The notes under the pieces were generated by a model, which saw only the letters and a list, made by a program, of their open reading frames with translations, did not search any database and was not told the DNA's origin. A stretch of 64,000 nt of DNA from Hymenobacter rubidus (GTDB taxonomy: Bacteria > Bacteroidota > Bacteroidia > Cytophagales > Hymenobacteraceae), in contig NZ_JAERQF010000003.1 in NCBI RefSeq assembly GCF_016734815.1, forward strand, positions 1 to 64,000. The letters run 5' to 3'. Each line of letters begins with the position of its first letter. Position 1 is the stretch's first letter. This document shows, piece after piece, positions 1 through 7,890 of this stretch. Made by a program: the position numbers and the translations under genes.

Positions 1-24
1 ACGGCGGGTGCGTTTGGGACTCAT
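1..24 (-). CDS. IS3-type transposase OrfA, first 8 codons only
   Basis: The minus-strand ATG at 24-22 opens MSPKRTRR and then runs off the window. IS3-family OrfA proteins (helix-turn-helix, about 90-110 residues) commonly begin with a short basic M-S-x-K-R-x-R-R stretch before the first helix. The start lies about 55 bases inside the element's terminus, the normal leader length. Family assignment rests on the terminus plus eight residues, so it is tentative. Confidence 0.5.
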
Positions 25-79
25 GGCGTTGACTAAGATAGCCCGCCTTAACTGTCCAACTATTGGGGAGTACTACACA
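1..79 (-). mobile_element. Edge of an IS3-type insertion sequence (left part outside window)
   Basis: Read on the minus strand, the segment starts with TGTGTAGTACTCCCCAATAG, continues with TTGGACAGTT, and is followed about 30 bases later by an ATG opening MSPKRTRR. A TG...CA terminus carrying TTGGACA next to a short basic OrfA start is typical of IS3-family (IS150/IS3 group) ends. Only the terminal inverted repeat and first codons are in the window, so completeness cannot be judged. The end is placed at 79 by the terminal CA; a few bases of uncertainty remain. Confidence 0.6.
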
Positions 80-152
80 TCAACGCAGGCCTGTCTTTGC
101 AAAAGGCGCCCGTCGGGAGCGGCCTTGCGGCCAGCGGCAAGAGCGTCAGCAT

Positions 153-190
153 AAAAAAGCCTTCCCATAATCAAATGGAAAGGCTTTTTC
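153..190 (-). terminator. Intrinsic terminator downstream of the small ORF ending at 215
   Basis: Inverted arms AAAAAGCCTT / AAGGCTTTTT flank a loop of about 15 bases and end in a T run on either strand. It lies about 25 bases after the minus-strand stop at 215, fitting termination of that gene. Confidence 0.7.
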
Positions 191-214
191 GTGTTGAAAG
201 TGAATCAAGATTGG

Positions 215-388
215 CTACTTGCCAACGGCTTTGTGCTGCCGGTACGAATCGACTTGCTGGCGCAGCACGGCCAGCAGGCTGCCGTAGCGCTGCCGGGCTT
301 CTTTGGTGCCTTCCAGGCGCTTCAGGCGAGAGCTTATCAGGTCGGAGAAGTCTTCTACGGTGTAGGAACGTTTCGGCGCGGTGGTCAC
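215..388 (-). CDS. Small charged hypothetical protein (57 aa)
   Basis: A short reading frame beginning at a GTG (388-386) encodes MTTAPKRSYT, then an acidic/basic helical stretch ending KAVGK. The composition (alternating Arg/Lys/Glu with Leu spacing, e.g. DLISSRLKRLEG) suggests a mostly helical cytosolic protein. Evidence that it is real: clean amphipathic coding character in this frame only, a stop followed by an intrinsic terminator, and no competing gene. I do not recognise a family. The GTG start is the only plausible one near the 5' end; no ATG is available in frame. Confidence 0.5.
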   Translation of the reverse strand: MTTAPKRSYTVEDFSDLISSRLKRLEGTKEARQRYGSLLAVLRQQVDSYRQHKAVGK

Positions 389-472
389 GGGCGGAACAAC
401 AAAAGGAAACCGGGCAGTATAGCAAGGCGGCTGCGTCTTGTACGTAGCACGTTCAAACTTAGTAGGTAAAAG

Positions 473-931
473 TTAGAAACGAAAGAGCGGCCGAGCCGGA
501 TTCCAGATGCCCCACGGAATCATGAGCAGCACCAGCAGCAGGGCCACGCCAAAATACGTGAACAGCTTTTTGTGCTTTAGGGTATCATCGCCGGCTTTTT
601 TCATCGCAATGCGGCCTACCTGTGCCAGAATGGCCGCCAGAATCATGATGGCAATATGCTCCATTTTGAAAAAGCGGTTTTCGCTGCGGGTGGCGGCATC
701 CATAGCGGCCGAGGTAACCCGCGCCGGCCAGTTGCCCATAAAATACAGGCCCAGCCCAATGAGAACCTGAAGCCACATAAAGCCCGAAAAGGCGGCGCTC
801 ATGCCATTGTCGGCCTTCACAAAGGGGCGGCGGCCGGTCCAGCCCACATAAGCGCGGTACACGGCAATGAGGCCAAAGATGAGCACGAACCAGCGGGACC
901 AGGAGTGCAGAACAAGTAGGGTTGGGTACAT
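473..931 (-). CDS. Four-helix integral membrane protein (cytochrome b-like)
   Basis: The 152-residue protein has four predicted membrane helices (about residues 10-28, 48-66, 93-110 and 124-143) joined by short basic loops. Histidines near helix ends (H9, the H in MEHIAIM, and HKK before the last helix) resemble the spacing of haem-binding four-helix proteins, and similar Bacteroidota proteins are often annotated 'cytochrome B'. That name is inference: haem binding is not shown. It is followed on the minus strand by a 30-40 base spacer and unrelated small genes; no signal peptide apart from the first helix. Confidence 0.75.
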   Translation of the reverse strand: MYPTLLVLHSWSRWFVLIFGLIAVYRAYVGWTGRRPFVKADNGMSAAFSGFMWLQVLIGLGLYFMGNWPARVTSAAMDAATRSENRFFKMEHIAIMILAAILAQVGRIAMKKAGDDTLKHKKLFTYFGVALLLVLLMIPWGIWNPARPLFRF

Positions 932-994
932 AAAAAAGGGAAGAAGTGAGCAAAATGAACGGCTGCCCCCGCACCAAGGCAGCGCGTGAGTGCT

Positions 995-1192
995 TTAGGC
1001 GGCTACGGTCACGGCCAGCCGCTTTTTGTCGCGGTGCACCACGAACATAATCACGAACAGCGACACGTAAGGCAGCCCGCAACCCACGCCAAACCACCGC
1101 CAAAACGAGCGGCCGTGATTATACGCCATGAAGGCCGTCATCAGCGGCATGAAAAACAGGGGCGTCAGAATGACAACAAGGGCCTCAAGCAT
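995..1192 (-). CDS. Small membrane protein, paralogue of 1291-1518 (65 aa)
   Basis: Starts at the ATG at 1192-1190 and encodes MLEALVVILTPL... with two predicted membrane helices (about residues 4-23 and 34-53) and a basic C-terminal tail. The inter-helix motif YNHGRSFWRWFG is nearly identical to YNYGRSFWRWFG in the neighbouring gene, so the two are tandem duplicates. A TACCTTTG -7 box lies 30 bases upstream (1229-1222). Function unknown; the Arg/Trp-rich loop probably lies at the membrane interface. Confidence 0.7.
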   Translation of the reverse strand: MLEALVVILTPLFFMPLMTAFMAYNHGRSFWRWFGVGCGLPYVSLFVIMFVVHRDKKRLAVTVAA

Positions 1193-1221
1193 TGGACGAA
1201 AACATAAGCGAGCAACCCGGC

Positions 1222-1229
1222 AAAGGTAC
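1222..1229 (-). promoter_or_regulatory. Bacteroidota-type -7 box for 995-1192
   Basis: TACCTTTG matches the TAnnTTTG consensus and is followed, after about 30 bases, by the ATG at 1192. No convincing -33 TTG is present, so only the -7 part is supported. Confidence 0.5.
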
Positions 1230-1290
1230 GGCCGCAGGGCCGATGGCCGATTTTCCAGCGCTGCCTGCACCGCTCTGGCTGCGGCGGGCG

Positions 1291-1518
1291 CTACGGCCGG
1301 GGAGGCATTCGGCGCTGCTGTTGCTCGGCTTTTTCCTCGGCCCACTTGGTCCGCATCGCCATAAACAGTGCGATAAATACGGATATAAACGGCAACAGCA
1401 ACCCAATCCCAAACCAGCGCCAAAACGACCGGCCGTAGTTGTAAGAAATGTAGCCGGTGATGGGCGCGAAGACCAGCAGGGAAACCCCGAAAATGAGCAG
1501 CAGGCGAAGGAAAAACAC
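1291..1518 (-). CDS. Small membrane protein, paralogue of 995-1192 (75 aa)
   Basis: Begins at GTG (1518-1516) with MFFLRLLLIFGVSLLVFAPI, a hydrophobic helix, then ISYNYGRSFWRWFG, a second helix (about 36-54) and a charged tail ending RRMPPRP. It shares the loop motif and two-helix layout with the gene at 995-1192 and lies about 100 bases upstream of it on the same strand. The divergent tails suggest an old duplication. No known family recognised. Confidence 0.65.
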   Translation of the reverse strand: MFFLRLLLIFGVSLLVFAPITGYISYNYGRSFWRWFGIGLLLPFISVFIALFMAMRTKWAEEKAEQQQRRMPPRP

Positions 1519-1559
1519 GAGAATGGAGAGAAAGGCTTACTTGTTTATGAATTAGCACG

Positions 1560-1650
1560 GTCATGCTGAGCGCAGTCGAAGCATCTCGCGTGCAATACTA
1601 AAATCAGTTAGTTGCGCAGTAGAGATGCTTGGACAAGCTCAGCAGGACGT
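1560..1650. repeat. Palindromic repeat, family A (copy 1, degenerate right arm)
   Basis: Left arm GTCATGCTGAGCGCAGTCGA followed by AGCATCTC matches the family-A consensus. The right arm (GAGATGCTTGGACAAGCTCA...) has several mismatches, so this copy is decaying. It sits just beyond the 3' end of the DUF58 gene. Confidence 0.85.
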
Positions 1651-1651
1651 T

Positions 1652-2569
1652 TCAACGCACCTTGCCGCGCTTCACCAAATAGGCATACAGCACTTTCTCA
1701 AACGGCTCGCGCACATCTACGGGCACGAAATCGATGCGCAGCTGGCCGCAACGCTGGGCCAGTTCCTGCTCGTAGGCCGTCATGGCCGCCTGGTATTGCT
1801 CTTTAATTTGCGAAGGCTGGAGCTTGATTTCGAGGCCGGTTTCTACGTCTTCGAAAATGTAGGGCCGCTCGGCAAAGTCGAAATTGGCTTCGGTGGCGCG
1901 GTCGAGAATGTGGAAGAGCAGCACCTCGTGGTGCTGGTGCTTAAGGTGCTGGAGGGCGGCCAGCGCGGCGTCCTGCTCGGCGGCGCCGCGCCCCAGCATG
2001 TCGCTGAAAATAATGACCAACGAGCGTTTCGGAATCTGCTGGGCAATGGCGTGGATGGTGCCGGCCACATCGGTGCCCCGGCCCGACTTGAGGGCCGGCG
2101 GGCGCTCCAGCAGTTGCTGCAGGGCCAGCAGCAGGGTGTGCCGGTGGGTGCTGGTGGAGCGCACCGGCGTTTGCAGCTCAATAGTATCGGCGAAAGTGAC
2201 CAGGCCCACGGCATCGCGCTGGCGGGTGAGTAGCGTGGTGAGCGCCGCCGAAGCCAGGATGCTGAACTTCAGCTTATCGTAGCTCGGCGCGGGGTAGTAC
2301 ATGCTGGGGCTCACGTCGAGCAGCAGGTGGGCGCGCAGGTTGGTTTCTTCCTCGTAGCGCTTCACAAACAGCTTATCGGTGCGGGCAAAAACCTTCCAGT
2401 CGATGTGGCGCGTGCTTTCGCCGGGGTTATAGAGGCGGTGCTCCGAAAACTCCACCGAAAAGCCGTGATAGGGCGACTGGTGCAGGCCGGTAATAAACCC
2501 ATCAACCAGCTGGCGGGCCAGGAATTCGAGGTTTTCGAAGGAGCGGATGGAAGCGAGGTCAAGGGGCAT
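1652..2569 (-). CDS. DUF58 domain protein (vWA-like), 305 aa
   Basis: DUF58 proteins carry a von Willebrand A-type fold and usually occur next to MoxR ATPases and Bat proteins. The signature is complete: YNPGESTRHIDW, KVFARTDKL, KRYEEE, then the MIDAS-like LLLDVSPSM, and a later IIFSDM. The start is the ATG giving MPLDLASIRSF; a longer frame upstream reads through a palindromic repeat (VRSFAALRMT peptide) and is spurious. A second DUF58 gene lies at 50202-51092. No MoxR ATPase is in the window, so its partner must be elsewhere. Cytosolic, no membrane segment. Confidence 0.9.
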   Translation of the reverse strand: MPLDLASIRSFENLEFLARQLVDGFITGLHQSPYHGFSVEFSEHRLYNPGESTRHIDWKVFARTDKLFVKRYEEETNLRAHLLLDVSPSMYYPAPSYDKLKFSILASAALTTLLTRQRDAVGLVTFADTIELQTPVRSTSTHRHTLLLALQQLLERPPALKSGRGTDVAGTIHAIAQQIPKRSLVIIFSDMLGRGAAEQDAALAALQHLKHQHHEVLLFHILDRATEANFDFAERPYIFEDVETGLEIKLQPSQIKEQYQAAMTAYEQELAQRCGQLRIDFVPVDVREPFEKVLYAYLVKRGKVR

Positions 2570-2604
2570 GGGGGGCGGCAGGAGAAAAGGGCAATTGGGA
2601 ATGT

Positions 2605-2708
2605 CTGTCATCCTGAGCGCAGCGAAGGACCTTACCACGTCTGTGTCGGCTAGGTTGTTGCAAGCTGTGCAGTCGTGATAAGGTCCTTCGCTGCGCTCAG
2701 GATGACAG
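2605..2708. repeat. Palindromic repeat, family B (copy 1)
   Basis: Left arm CTGTCATCCTGAGCGCAGCG then AAGGACCTTA; right arm is its inverse complement, with a 45-base loop. It lies in the divergent region between the DUF58 gene and the DUF3276 gene. Reading through it yields the peptide VRSFAALRMT that creates a false N-terminal extension of the DUF58 protein. Confidence 0.9.
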
Positions 2709-2763
2709 TCACAGTTGACAAACGCTCAAAGATACCCTCAACACCAACGCCCGGCCCGCCGTT

Positions 2764-2771
2764 TATCTTTG
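2764..2771 (+). promoter_or_regulatory. -7 box upstream of the PUR-like gene
   Basis: TATCTTTG fits TAnnTTTG and is 75 bases before the GTG at 2846. A -33 TTG at the right distance is not evident. Confidence 0.4.
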
Positions 2772-2845
2772 CCCCAGAATTCGTAAGTTAGGCCTTCCAA
2801 CCAAACGACCAACCTATTTCCCACCCATACCCCCAACCCATTCCC

Positions 2846-3214
2846 GTGGACGACCGTCACGAACAGGAAGAAATTTATTCCCAACGCATTAAAGCCGGCA
2901 AGCGCACGTATTTCTTCGACGTGAAAGCCACCCGCGGCCAGGATTACTACCTGACCATCACCGAGAGCAAGCGTCGCCAGAACGGCGACGATTCCGTTTC
3001 GTACGAAAAGCACAAAATCTTCCTCTACAAGGAGGATTTTCTCAAATTCGTGGATGCCCTGCAAGATGCCGTGGACTACGTGCGCGAGGAACTGCTGACC
3101 CCCGAGGAAGTGGCCGAGCTCGACCGCCCCCGCGACTACGACGACCGGGACCAGCCCCGCCGCGAGTTCGACCGCCCGGCCTTCGACCCCAACCGGGCCG
3201 ACGACGCTTTTTAA
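2846..3214 (+). CDS. DUF3276 / PUR-like nucleic-acid-binding protein
   Basis: The 122-residue protein belongs to the bacterial PUR (purine-rich element binding) family, small single-stranded DNA/RNA binding proteins nearly universal in Bacteroidota. Residues 8-80 show the family pattern: IYSQRIKAGKRTYFFDVK, YYLTITESKRR, then HKIFLYKEDFLKF and a helix DALQDAVDYVREEL. The C-terminal third is an acidic/basic Arg-Asp rich tail of low complexity. Start is GTG; no ATG is available upstream in frame. Monocistronic, followed by a strong palindrome that can also terminate transcription. Confidence 0.9.
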   Translation: MDDRHEQEEIYSQRIKAGKRTYFFDVKATRGQDYYLTITESKRRQNGDDSVSYEKHKIFLYKEDFLKFVDALQDAVDYVREELLTPEEVAELDRPRDYDDRDQPRREFDRPAFDPNRADDAF

Positions 3215-3236
3215 GGCATTCGTTTGACCAAACGGT

Positions 3237-3354
3237 CCGGAAAAAAGAACGTCATGCTGAGCGCAGCCGAAGCATCTCAACCGCAATAGTAAAATAATTA
3301 CTTACTGCGGTAGAGATGCTTCGGCTGCGCTCAGCATGACGTTCTTTTTTCCGG
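3237..3354. repeat. Palindromic repeat, family A (copy 2, near-perfect)
   Basis: Arms of about 40 bases pair almost perfectly: CCGGAAAAAAGAACGTCATG plus CTGAGCGCAGCCGAAGCATC, inverted at the right end. The outer A/T runs make it double as a bidirectional terminator between the DUF3276 gene and ychF. Confidence 0.95.
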
Positions 3355-3373
3355 AAGCCATGGCTGCAAGCCG

Positions 3374-3381
3374 TACCTTTG
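3374..3381 (+). promoter_or_regulatory. -7 box upstream of ychF
   Basis: TACCTTTG at 55 bases before the ychF ATG. The intervening leader contains a heptanucleotide repeat (3399-3427). Confidence 0.45.
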
Positions 3382-3398
3382 CGGCCGAATTGCCCGCA

Positions 3399-3427
3399 AT
3401 TCAACACTCAACATTCAACACTCAACC
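3399..3427 (+). repeat. Heptanucleotide repeat in the ychF leader
   Basis: Four 7-bp units of the type CAACAYT / CAACCCT run directly into the sequence before the ychF start (ATG at 3436). Same unit length as repeats at 33125, 50166, 53160, 54247 and 55197. Confidence 0.7.
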
Positions 3428-3435
3428 CTACATAA

Positions 3436-4536
3436 ATGGGCCTCCGCTGCGGTATCGTCGGCTTGCCGAACGTCGGTAAATCCACCCTTTTCAACGCACT
3501 CTCGAACGCCAAGGCCGAATCGGCCAACTACCCGTTCTGCACCATCGAGCCCAACGTGGGCGTCATCACCGTGCCCGACGAGCGGCTGCAAATCTTGGAA
3601 GCGCTGGTGAATCCCAAGCGCGTGCTGCCCACCATCATTGAGTTTGTCGACATCGCCGGCCTCGTGAAAGGCGCCAGCAAGGGCGAAGGCCTGGGCAATA
3701 AATTCCTGGCCAACATCCGCGAGGTGGACGCCATCATCCACGTGGTGCGCTGCTTCGACGACCCCAACATCGTCCACGTCGCCGGCGGCGTTGACCCCGT
3801 TTTCGACAAAGACGTTATCGACACCGAGTTGCAGCTCAAGGACCTGGAAAGCGTAGAGAAGAAGCTGCAGAAATCGGAGCGCAGCGCCAAGGCCGGCGAC
3901 GCCGTAGCCAAGAAGGAAGTGGTGTCGTTGCAGAAATTCAAAGCGGCGCTCGAAGGCGGCGAAAATGCCCGCGCCGTGGCCGCTTCCGAAGACGACCTCG
4001 CCGCTGTGGCCGACCTGCAGCTCCTCACCATCAAGCCCGTGATTTACGTGGCCAACGTGGACGAGGCCAGCATTGCCAGCAACGGCAATAACCACGTGAC
4101 GGCTCTGCGCGAGCACGTGAAAGCCGAAGGCGCCCAGGTAGTGCTGGTGTCGGCCGCCATCGAAGCGCAGATTGCCGAGATGGAAGACCCCGAGGAAAAA
4201 GCCATGTTCCTGGGCGAATACGGCCTCACCGAGTCGGGCCTGAATAAGCTCATCCGGGCCAGCTACGAGTTGCTGAACCTGATTACCTACTTCACCGCCG
4301 GCGTGCAGGAAGTGCGCGCCTGGACCATTCACCGCGGCGACAAAGCGCCCGCCGCGGCTGGTGTTATTCACTCCGATTTCGAGAAAGGCTTCATCCGCGC
4401 CGAGGTGATTAAGCTGCCGGATTATCAGGAATACAAAACCGAAGTCAAAATCAAAGAAGCCGGCAAAATGGCCGTGGAAGGCAAGGAATACGTGGTGCAA
4501 GACGGAGACATCATGCACTTCCGGTTCAACGTGTAG
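3436..4536 (+). CDS. ychF: Redox-regulated ribosome-binding ATPase YchF
   Basis: YchF/OLA1 is an Obg-family P-loop protein that prefers ATP, binds ribosomes and modulates translation and the oxidative stress response. Visible motifs: G1 GLPNVGKS (residues 8-15), the Walker B/G3 region [12 protein letters not shown], and NVDE in place of the NKxD guanine-specificity motif, which explains ATP preference. A coiled-coil helical insert spans roughly 130-200, and the C-terminal TGS-like domain contains [12 protein letters not shown] and ends HFRFNV. Length 366 is normal. Single-gene unit with its own -7 box. Confidence 0.97.
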   Translation: MGLRCGIVGLPNVGKSTLFNALSNAKAESANYPFCTIEPNVGVITVPDERLQILEALVNPKRVLPTIIEFVDIAGLVKGASKGEGLGNKFLANIREVDAIIHVVRCFDDPNIVHVAGGVDPVFDKDVIDTELQLKDLESVEKKLQKSERSAKAGDAVAKKEVVSLQKFKAALEGGENARAVAASEDDLAAVADLQLLTIKPVIYVANVDEASIASNGNNHVTALREHVKAEGAQVVLVSAAIEAQIAEMEDPEEKAMFLGEYGLTESGLNKLIRASYELLNLITYFTAGVQEVRAWTIHRGDKAPAAAGVIHSDFEKGFIRAEVIKLPDYQEYKTEVKIKEAGKMAVEGKEYVVQDGDIMHFRFNV

Positions 4537-4595
4537 AGTGACTCTTTTTTATTTTTTGATGGATAAATGGGTAATAATTGTAATTAGCAATATAC

Positions 4596-5768
4596 ATGAG
4601 CGATAGTGAAAAAAATAGCTTGCAGATAAATCATTTGAGATATTTAGATGGTTTCAGAGCTATAGCCGCACTCTATGTTGTAATACATCACGCCAGCCAC
4701 TACTTCGGTTTAAAAGCGGAGGCAACAATGCCTTATCACATTTTCTACATGGTTAGTAGTAAGGGACATTATGCAGTAGATATTTTTATTGTTATTTCTG
4801 GTTTCTGTTTGGCTTTACCTGTGGTGAAGAATGGTGGAATTATGCGAGAGAACAGCTATTGGGATTTCGTGAAAAGAAGAGCAAAGCGAATATTGCCAAC
4901 ATATTATATAGCGATTATATTTTCATTGCTAATTGCTTCTTTGTTTGCGATAGGTGGTGAGGTCCCTGTTAGATTAGAGTCTTTTACATCAGTTACCAGC
5001 CGTGACTTGCTGATTCATTTGTTTTTATTGCAAGATGTGTTTTTAGATACGGCAGGTTCGATTAATCATGCATTCTGGTCTATTTCTGTTGAGTGGCGTA
5101 TTTATTTCTTATTTCCGGCAATAATATGGTCTATTCGCAGTTATGGACTAATTACAACGATGATTTTTGCTGCTATTTTCTCATCTCTGTTTTTGTTCTT
5201 GTTAAAGAAAAACGCTGAATTTTATTTAGGTATTACTGGTATTAGCCCACATTACCTATTATTATTTGGCACGGGTGTTATTGGTGCACAAATATCTTAT
5301 TCAAGTCTAAAAAATATTAATAATTTCAGAAATAATACTTCATGGCGCAGTCTTATAGCAGGCTTAGTTCTGTTTACGCTCATTGCGGATTGGCGAACTG
5401 AATGGGAACCATTTGAAAATTGGCTGTTAGGAACAAATTTTGTCTTCCTTGATATCCTGATTGGATTATGTACGTCATGTCTACTTATTAATTTTTCAAT
5501 TGGCAATTTTCGCCTGTTAATGAAAATACTTTCCAGTCAGGTGATTAGTAAAATTGGAATATTTGCTTATAGTATATATCTGGTTCATGTGCCAATACTT
5601 GAAATATTTTATCTGATTGTGATAACAAGGTTAAAGCTTTCACCGTTTTATCAGCTTGTCATTATGGATTCTTTGGGGTTATTAGTAGTGATTATAGCTT
5701 CGTATGTATTTTTTCTAATTGCTGAAAAACCATTTATGCGTAAGCATAAAATTATAGCAATGACCTAG
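4596..5768 (+). CDS. Acyltransferase 3 family membrane protein (OafA/YrhL type)
   Basis: Proteins of this family transfer acetyl or other acyl groups from the cytoplasm to cell-surface sugars such as O-antigen or exopolysaccharide. The 390-residue sequence has about ten membrane helices; the N-terminal LRYLDGFRAIAALYVVIHHASHYF with its conserved His, followed by VISGFCLAL and FVKRRAKRILPTYY, is the family signature. The gene is strikingly AT-rich (A/T-ending codons) compared with its neighbours and is followed immediately by an IS element, so recent horizontal acquisition is likely. Which glycan it modifies is unknown; no sugar-biosynthesis genes are adjacent. Confidence 0.9.
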   Translation: MSDSEKNSLQINHLRYLDGFRAIAALYVVIHHASHYFGLKAEATMPYHIFYMVSSKGHYAVDIFIVISGFCLALPVVKNGGIMRENSYWDFVKRRAKRILPTYYIAIIFSLLIASLFAIGGEVPVRLESFTSVTSRDLLIHLFLLQDVFLDTAGSINHAFWSISVEWRIYFLFPAIIWSIRSYGLITTMIFAAIFSSLFLFLLKKNAEFYLGITGISPHYLLLFGTGVIGAQISYSSLKNINNFRNNTSWRSLIAGLVLFTLIADWRTEWEPFENWLLGTNFVFLDILIGLCTSCLLINFSIGNFRLLMKILSSQVISKIGIFAYSIYLVHVPILEIFYLIVITRLKLSPFYQLVIMDSLGLLVVIIASYVFFLIAEKPFMRKHKIIAMT

Positions 5769-5807
5769 GTATGAATGTAGCAATATTAGTAATTGCAATT
5801 TATACAT

Positions 5808-6766
5808 TAGACTTGTTGCAGCGGCATCAAGGCAGGATATTTGAGCATGAAAATCTCCATTCCGGATTTAAAAACGCCCCGGCAATGGCGGTCGGCCCTG
5901 GGGTGTGATGCCCATCATTTCGCCCAGCTCCTGCTCGTATTTCGCCGGGCTTACGCGGCATTACACGAAATGCAACTGGCTGACCGAATAGTGATTCATC
6001 CTGACGGAACACGCATGAAGGACGAAGAAGACTTGCTTTTCTTTACCCTTTTCAGCTGCAAATCCGGCCTGACGTATGACGTGCTGGGACTGGTCTGCGG
6101 ACTGGATGGGGCCACGGCCAAGCGCCGGCAAGACGAAGGCCTGGCCGTGCTGCGCGAAGCCTTGCGCCTGGCCAACTGCTTGCCCGAACGCGAATTTCAA
6201 TCCCCGGCTGAATTACAGCGCTATTTTTCCAAACGGCGGGCCGTGTTGCTGGATGCCACCGAATTGGCGACCCAACGGCCACAGGAAAAAGCAGCCCAAA
6301 AAGCGCAGTACAGCGGTAAAAAAAACGCAACACCTTAAAAGCGCTTATCTTGGCTGATGCCGAACGGAAACTAATGTACGTGGGCCGGTTAGTGCCGGGG
6401 GCAATGCACGATTTTACGTTGTTAAAACGGGATTTTCCACCAGATAAGCAGTGATTTAGCAGGTTGACGGTGCGCCTGGATTCCGGCTTTCAGGGCTTCA
6501 ACAAAGCGTATCCTTGCGCGAAATTATTTCTGCCAACCAAGAAACCACGCGGTGGGCAATTAACCAAAATCCATAAATTTCGCAATACGCAACAAGCCCG
6601 CAAACGAGTCGTGGCGGAACACAGCATCGGGGGCCTAAAACGGTATCGTATTTTGTCCGACCGCTTGCGCATGCATAATCTGGAACAGTTTGATACGGCA
6701 CTGGAGGTATGCGCCGGACTGTGGAACTTCTGCTTAACTCATTGATAATTCAGTACAACAAGTCTA
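5808..6766 (+). mobile_element. IS5-family-like insertion sequence, complete but decayed
   Basis: The element is bounded by inverted repeats GACTTGTTG (5810-5818) and CAACAAGTC (6756-6764), each flanked by TA (5808-5809, 6765-6766), the target duplication expected for the IS5 superfamily. About 955 bp inside the repeats holds one transposase reading frame broken by a frameshift and a stop. GC content inside is intermediate, higher than the AT-rich island around it, so it inserted secondarily. Confidence 0.75.
5841..6745 (+). pseudogene. IS5-type DDE transposase, frameshift plus in-frame TGA
   Basis: The 5' part (to 6338) encodes a helix-turn-helix region (LTYDVLGLVCGLDGATAKRR) and ends LLDATELATQRPQEKAAQKAQYSGKK, the first catalytic Asp region. 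Continuing in the -1 frame from the A8 run at 6318-6325 gives ALILADAERK, then MHDFTLLKRDF (second Asp), a TGA at 6452-6454, and LDSGFQGFNK...VVAEHSIGGLKRYRIL with the catalytic Glu. The order of motifs is that of IS5/HARBI1-like DDE enzymes. The A AAA AAC heptamer could have been a programmed -1 site, but the TGA makes the present copy non-functional without suppression. Confidence 0.8.
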
Positions 6767-6963
6767 TAGTAGTTCTGCTGGAATTATAATAGCAGCCATA
6801 TTCGGCGCAATAGTTGTAACATCATAATTGGTATTAATGCCATTGCGTGAAAATATATCATACACGATTTTGGGTATTTATACATGAAATTATGCATTTT
6901 TTTAGCTTTTGAAGTAAGATAAAATTGCTTTCACAAGCTGCTAATCCATAGGAAACGTCTTTG
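6767..6963. other. AT-rich intergenic stretch without a recognisable gene
   Basis: About 200 bases of low GC continue the composition of the acyltransferase island to the right of the IS. A hydrophobic frame (SAGIIIAAIFGAIVVTS, stop near 6827) resembles the end of a membrane protein but has no start. No terminator or repeat was seen. Confidence 0.5.
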
Positions 6964-7803
6964 TTACTCATAAAACCGGCGCATCCGCCGAATAGTCGTC
7001 AGTACCACCCAGTCGCCCAGGCGGGGCAGGGTATTGTGCACCAGTACGATGATGCGGCCCAGAAACGAAATAACTGTGCGCCGCTTCCGCTTCTGGATGT
7101 GGTGCACAATGACGGCCGCTACTTCGGCCTGCGACTTCTGCCAGCGGGGTGGGCGGTGCGCGATGGGGACAGGCTGGCCGGCGGCATCGAGTACGCGCTT
7201 GTCGGGGTCGTTTTGGGTGAAACCGATGTGGACCACGCCGAAGTGCAGGCCGGTTTCGGCCAGCTCCAGGCGCAGCGTGTGGGCCAGATTGGCCACGGCT
7301 GCCTTGCCGGCGCAATAGGCCGAGCCGCTGGGCATGCCGTTGAGGGCCGAGATGGACGAAATAAATGTGACGCTGCCCCGGCTCCGGATGAGGTGTGGCA
7401 GCGCGGCTTTAAGCGGGTACACCGAGCCATACACGTTGCTGTCCAGCACGCGGGCGAATACCTCGGGCTGCATATCGGCGAAGTAGGCCCGTTGCGAGAT
7501 GCTAGCGTTGGTGACCAGCACATCGAGCCGGCCAAAGTGCTGAATGGCCGTGCCGATTAGTAGTTCGCACGCGGCATAATCCGTCACGTCGGCCACGCAG
7601 CTGGCCACCGCATAGCCGGCCGCCGCCAAGGTCAGGCGCGTTTGTTCGAGGCGCTCGGCATTGCGGCCATTGAGCACCACGGCGGCCCCGGCGGCGCACA
7701 GCGCGCGGGCTGTTTCGCGACCAATGCCCGATTCAGAGCCGGTAACGATGGCCACCTGGCCGGCGAAGAAACCGGCGCGGGCCGGCGAGGAGGGTGAGGG
7801 CAA
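6964..7803 (-). CDS. Short-chain dehydrogenase/reductase
   Basis: A classical-type SDR, an NAD(P)-dependent oxidoreductase. The dinucleotide motif TGSESGIG is at residues 21-28, VTNAS replaces the usual NNAG near 98-101, and the catalytic triad is Ser149/150, Tyr163 and Lys167 (YCAGK). At 279 residues it has an extra C-terminal basic segment ending TTIRRMRRFYE, seen in membrane-associated SDRs. The first available start is TTG at 7803; a GTG at the V of GQVAIVTG would be too short. It is followed by the AT-rich island, so it is probably the end of its unit. Substrate unknown. Confidence 0.88.
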   Translation of the reverse strand: MPSPSSPARAGFFAGQVAIVTGSESGIGRETARALCAAGAAVVLNGRNAERLEQTRLTLAAAGYAVASCVADVTDYAACELLIGTAIQHFGRLDVLVTNASISQRAYFADMQPEVFARVLDSNVYGSVYPLKAALPHLIRSRGSVTFISSISALNGMPSGSAYCAGKAAVANLAHTLRLELAETGLHFGVVHIGFTQNDPDKRVLDAAGQPVPIAHRPPRWQKSQAEVAAVIVHHIQKRKRRTVISFLGRIIVLVHNTLPRLGDWVVLTTIRRMRRFYE

Positions 7804-7890
7804 GACTTCGGGGAAAATAGAAAAACGGAATGGCCCGCCGGTTCGGATTTACGCGGGTGGTGCGAAACACCGTTTTGCACCACCCGTCCT

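Noticed and set aside
995..1564. 189-codon minus-strand frame spanning both small membrane genes
   Set aside because: Only its last 65 residues are real (start 1192); the rest is the wrong frame over the upstream paralogue.
6318..6325. Functional programmed frameshift in the IS transposase
   Set aside because: Kept only as a possibility, since the later TGA leaves no complete product.
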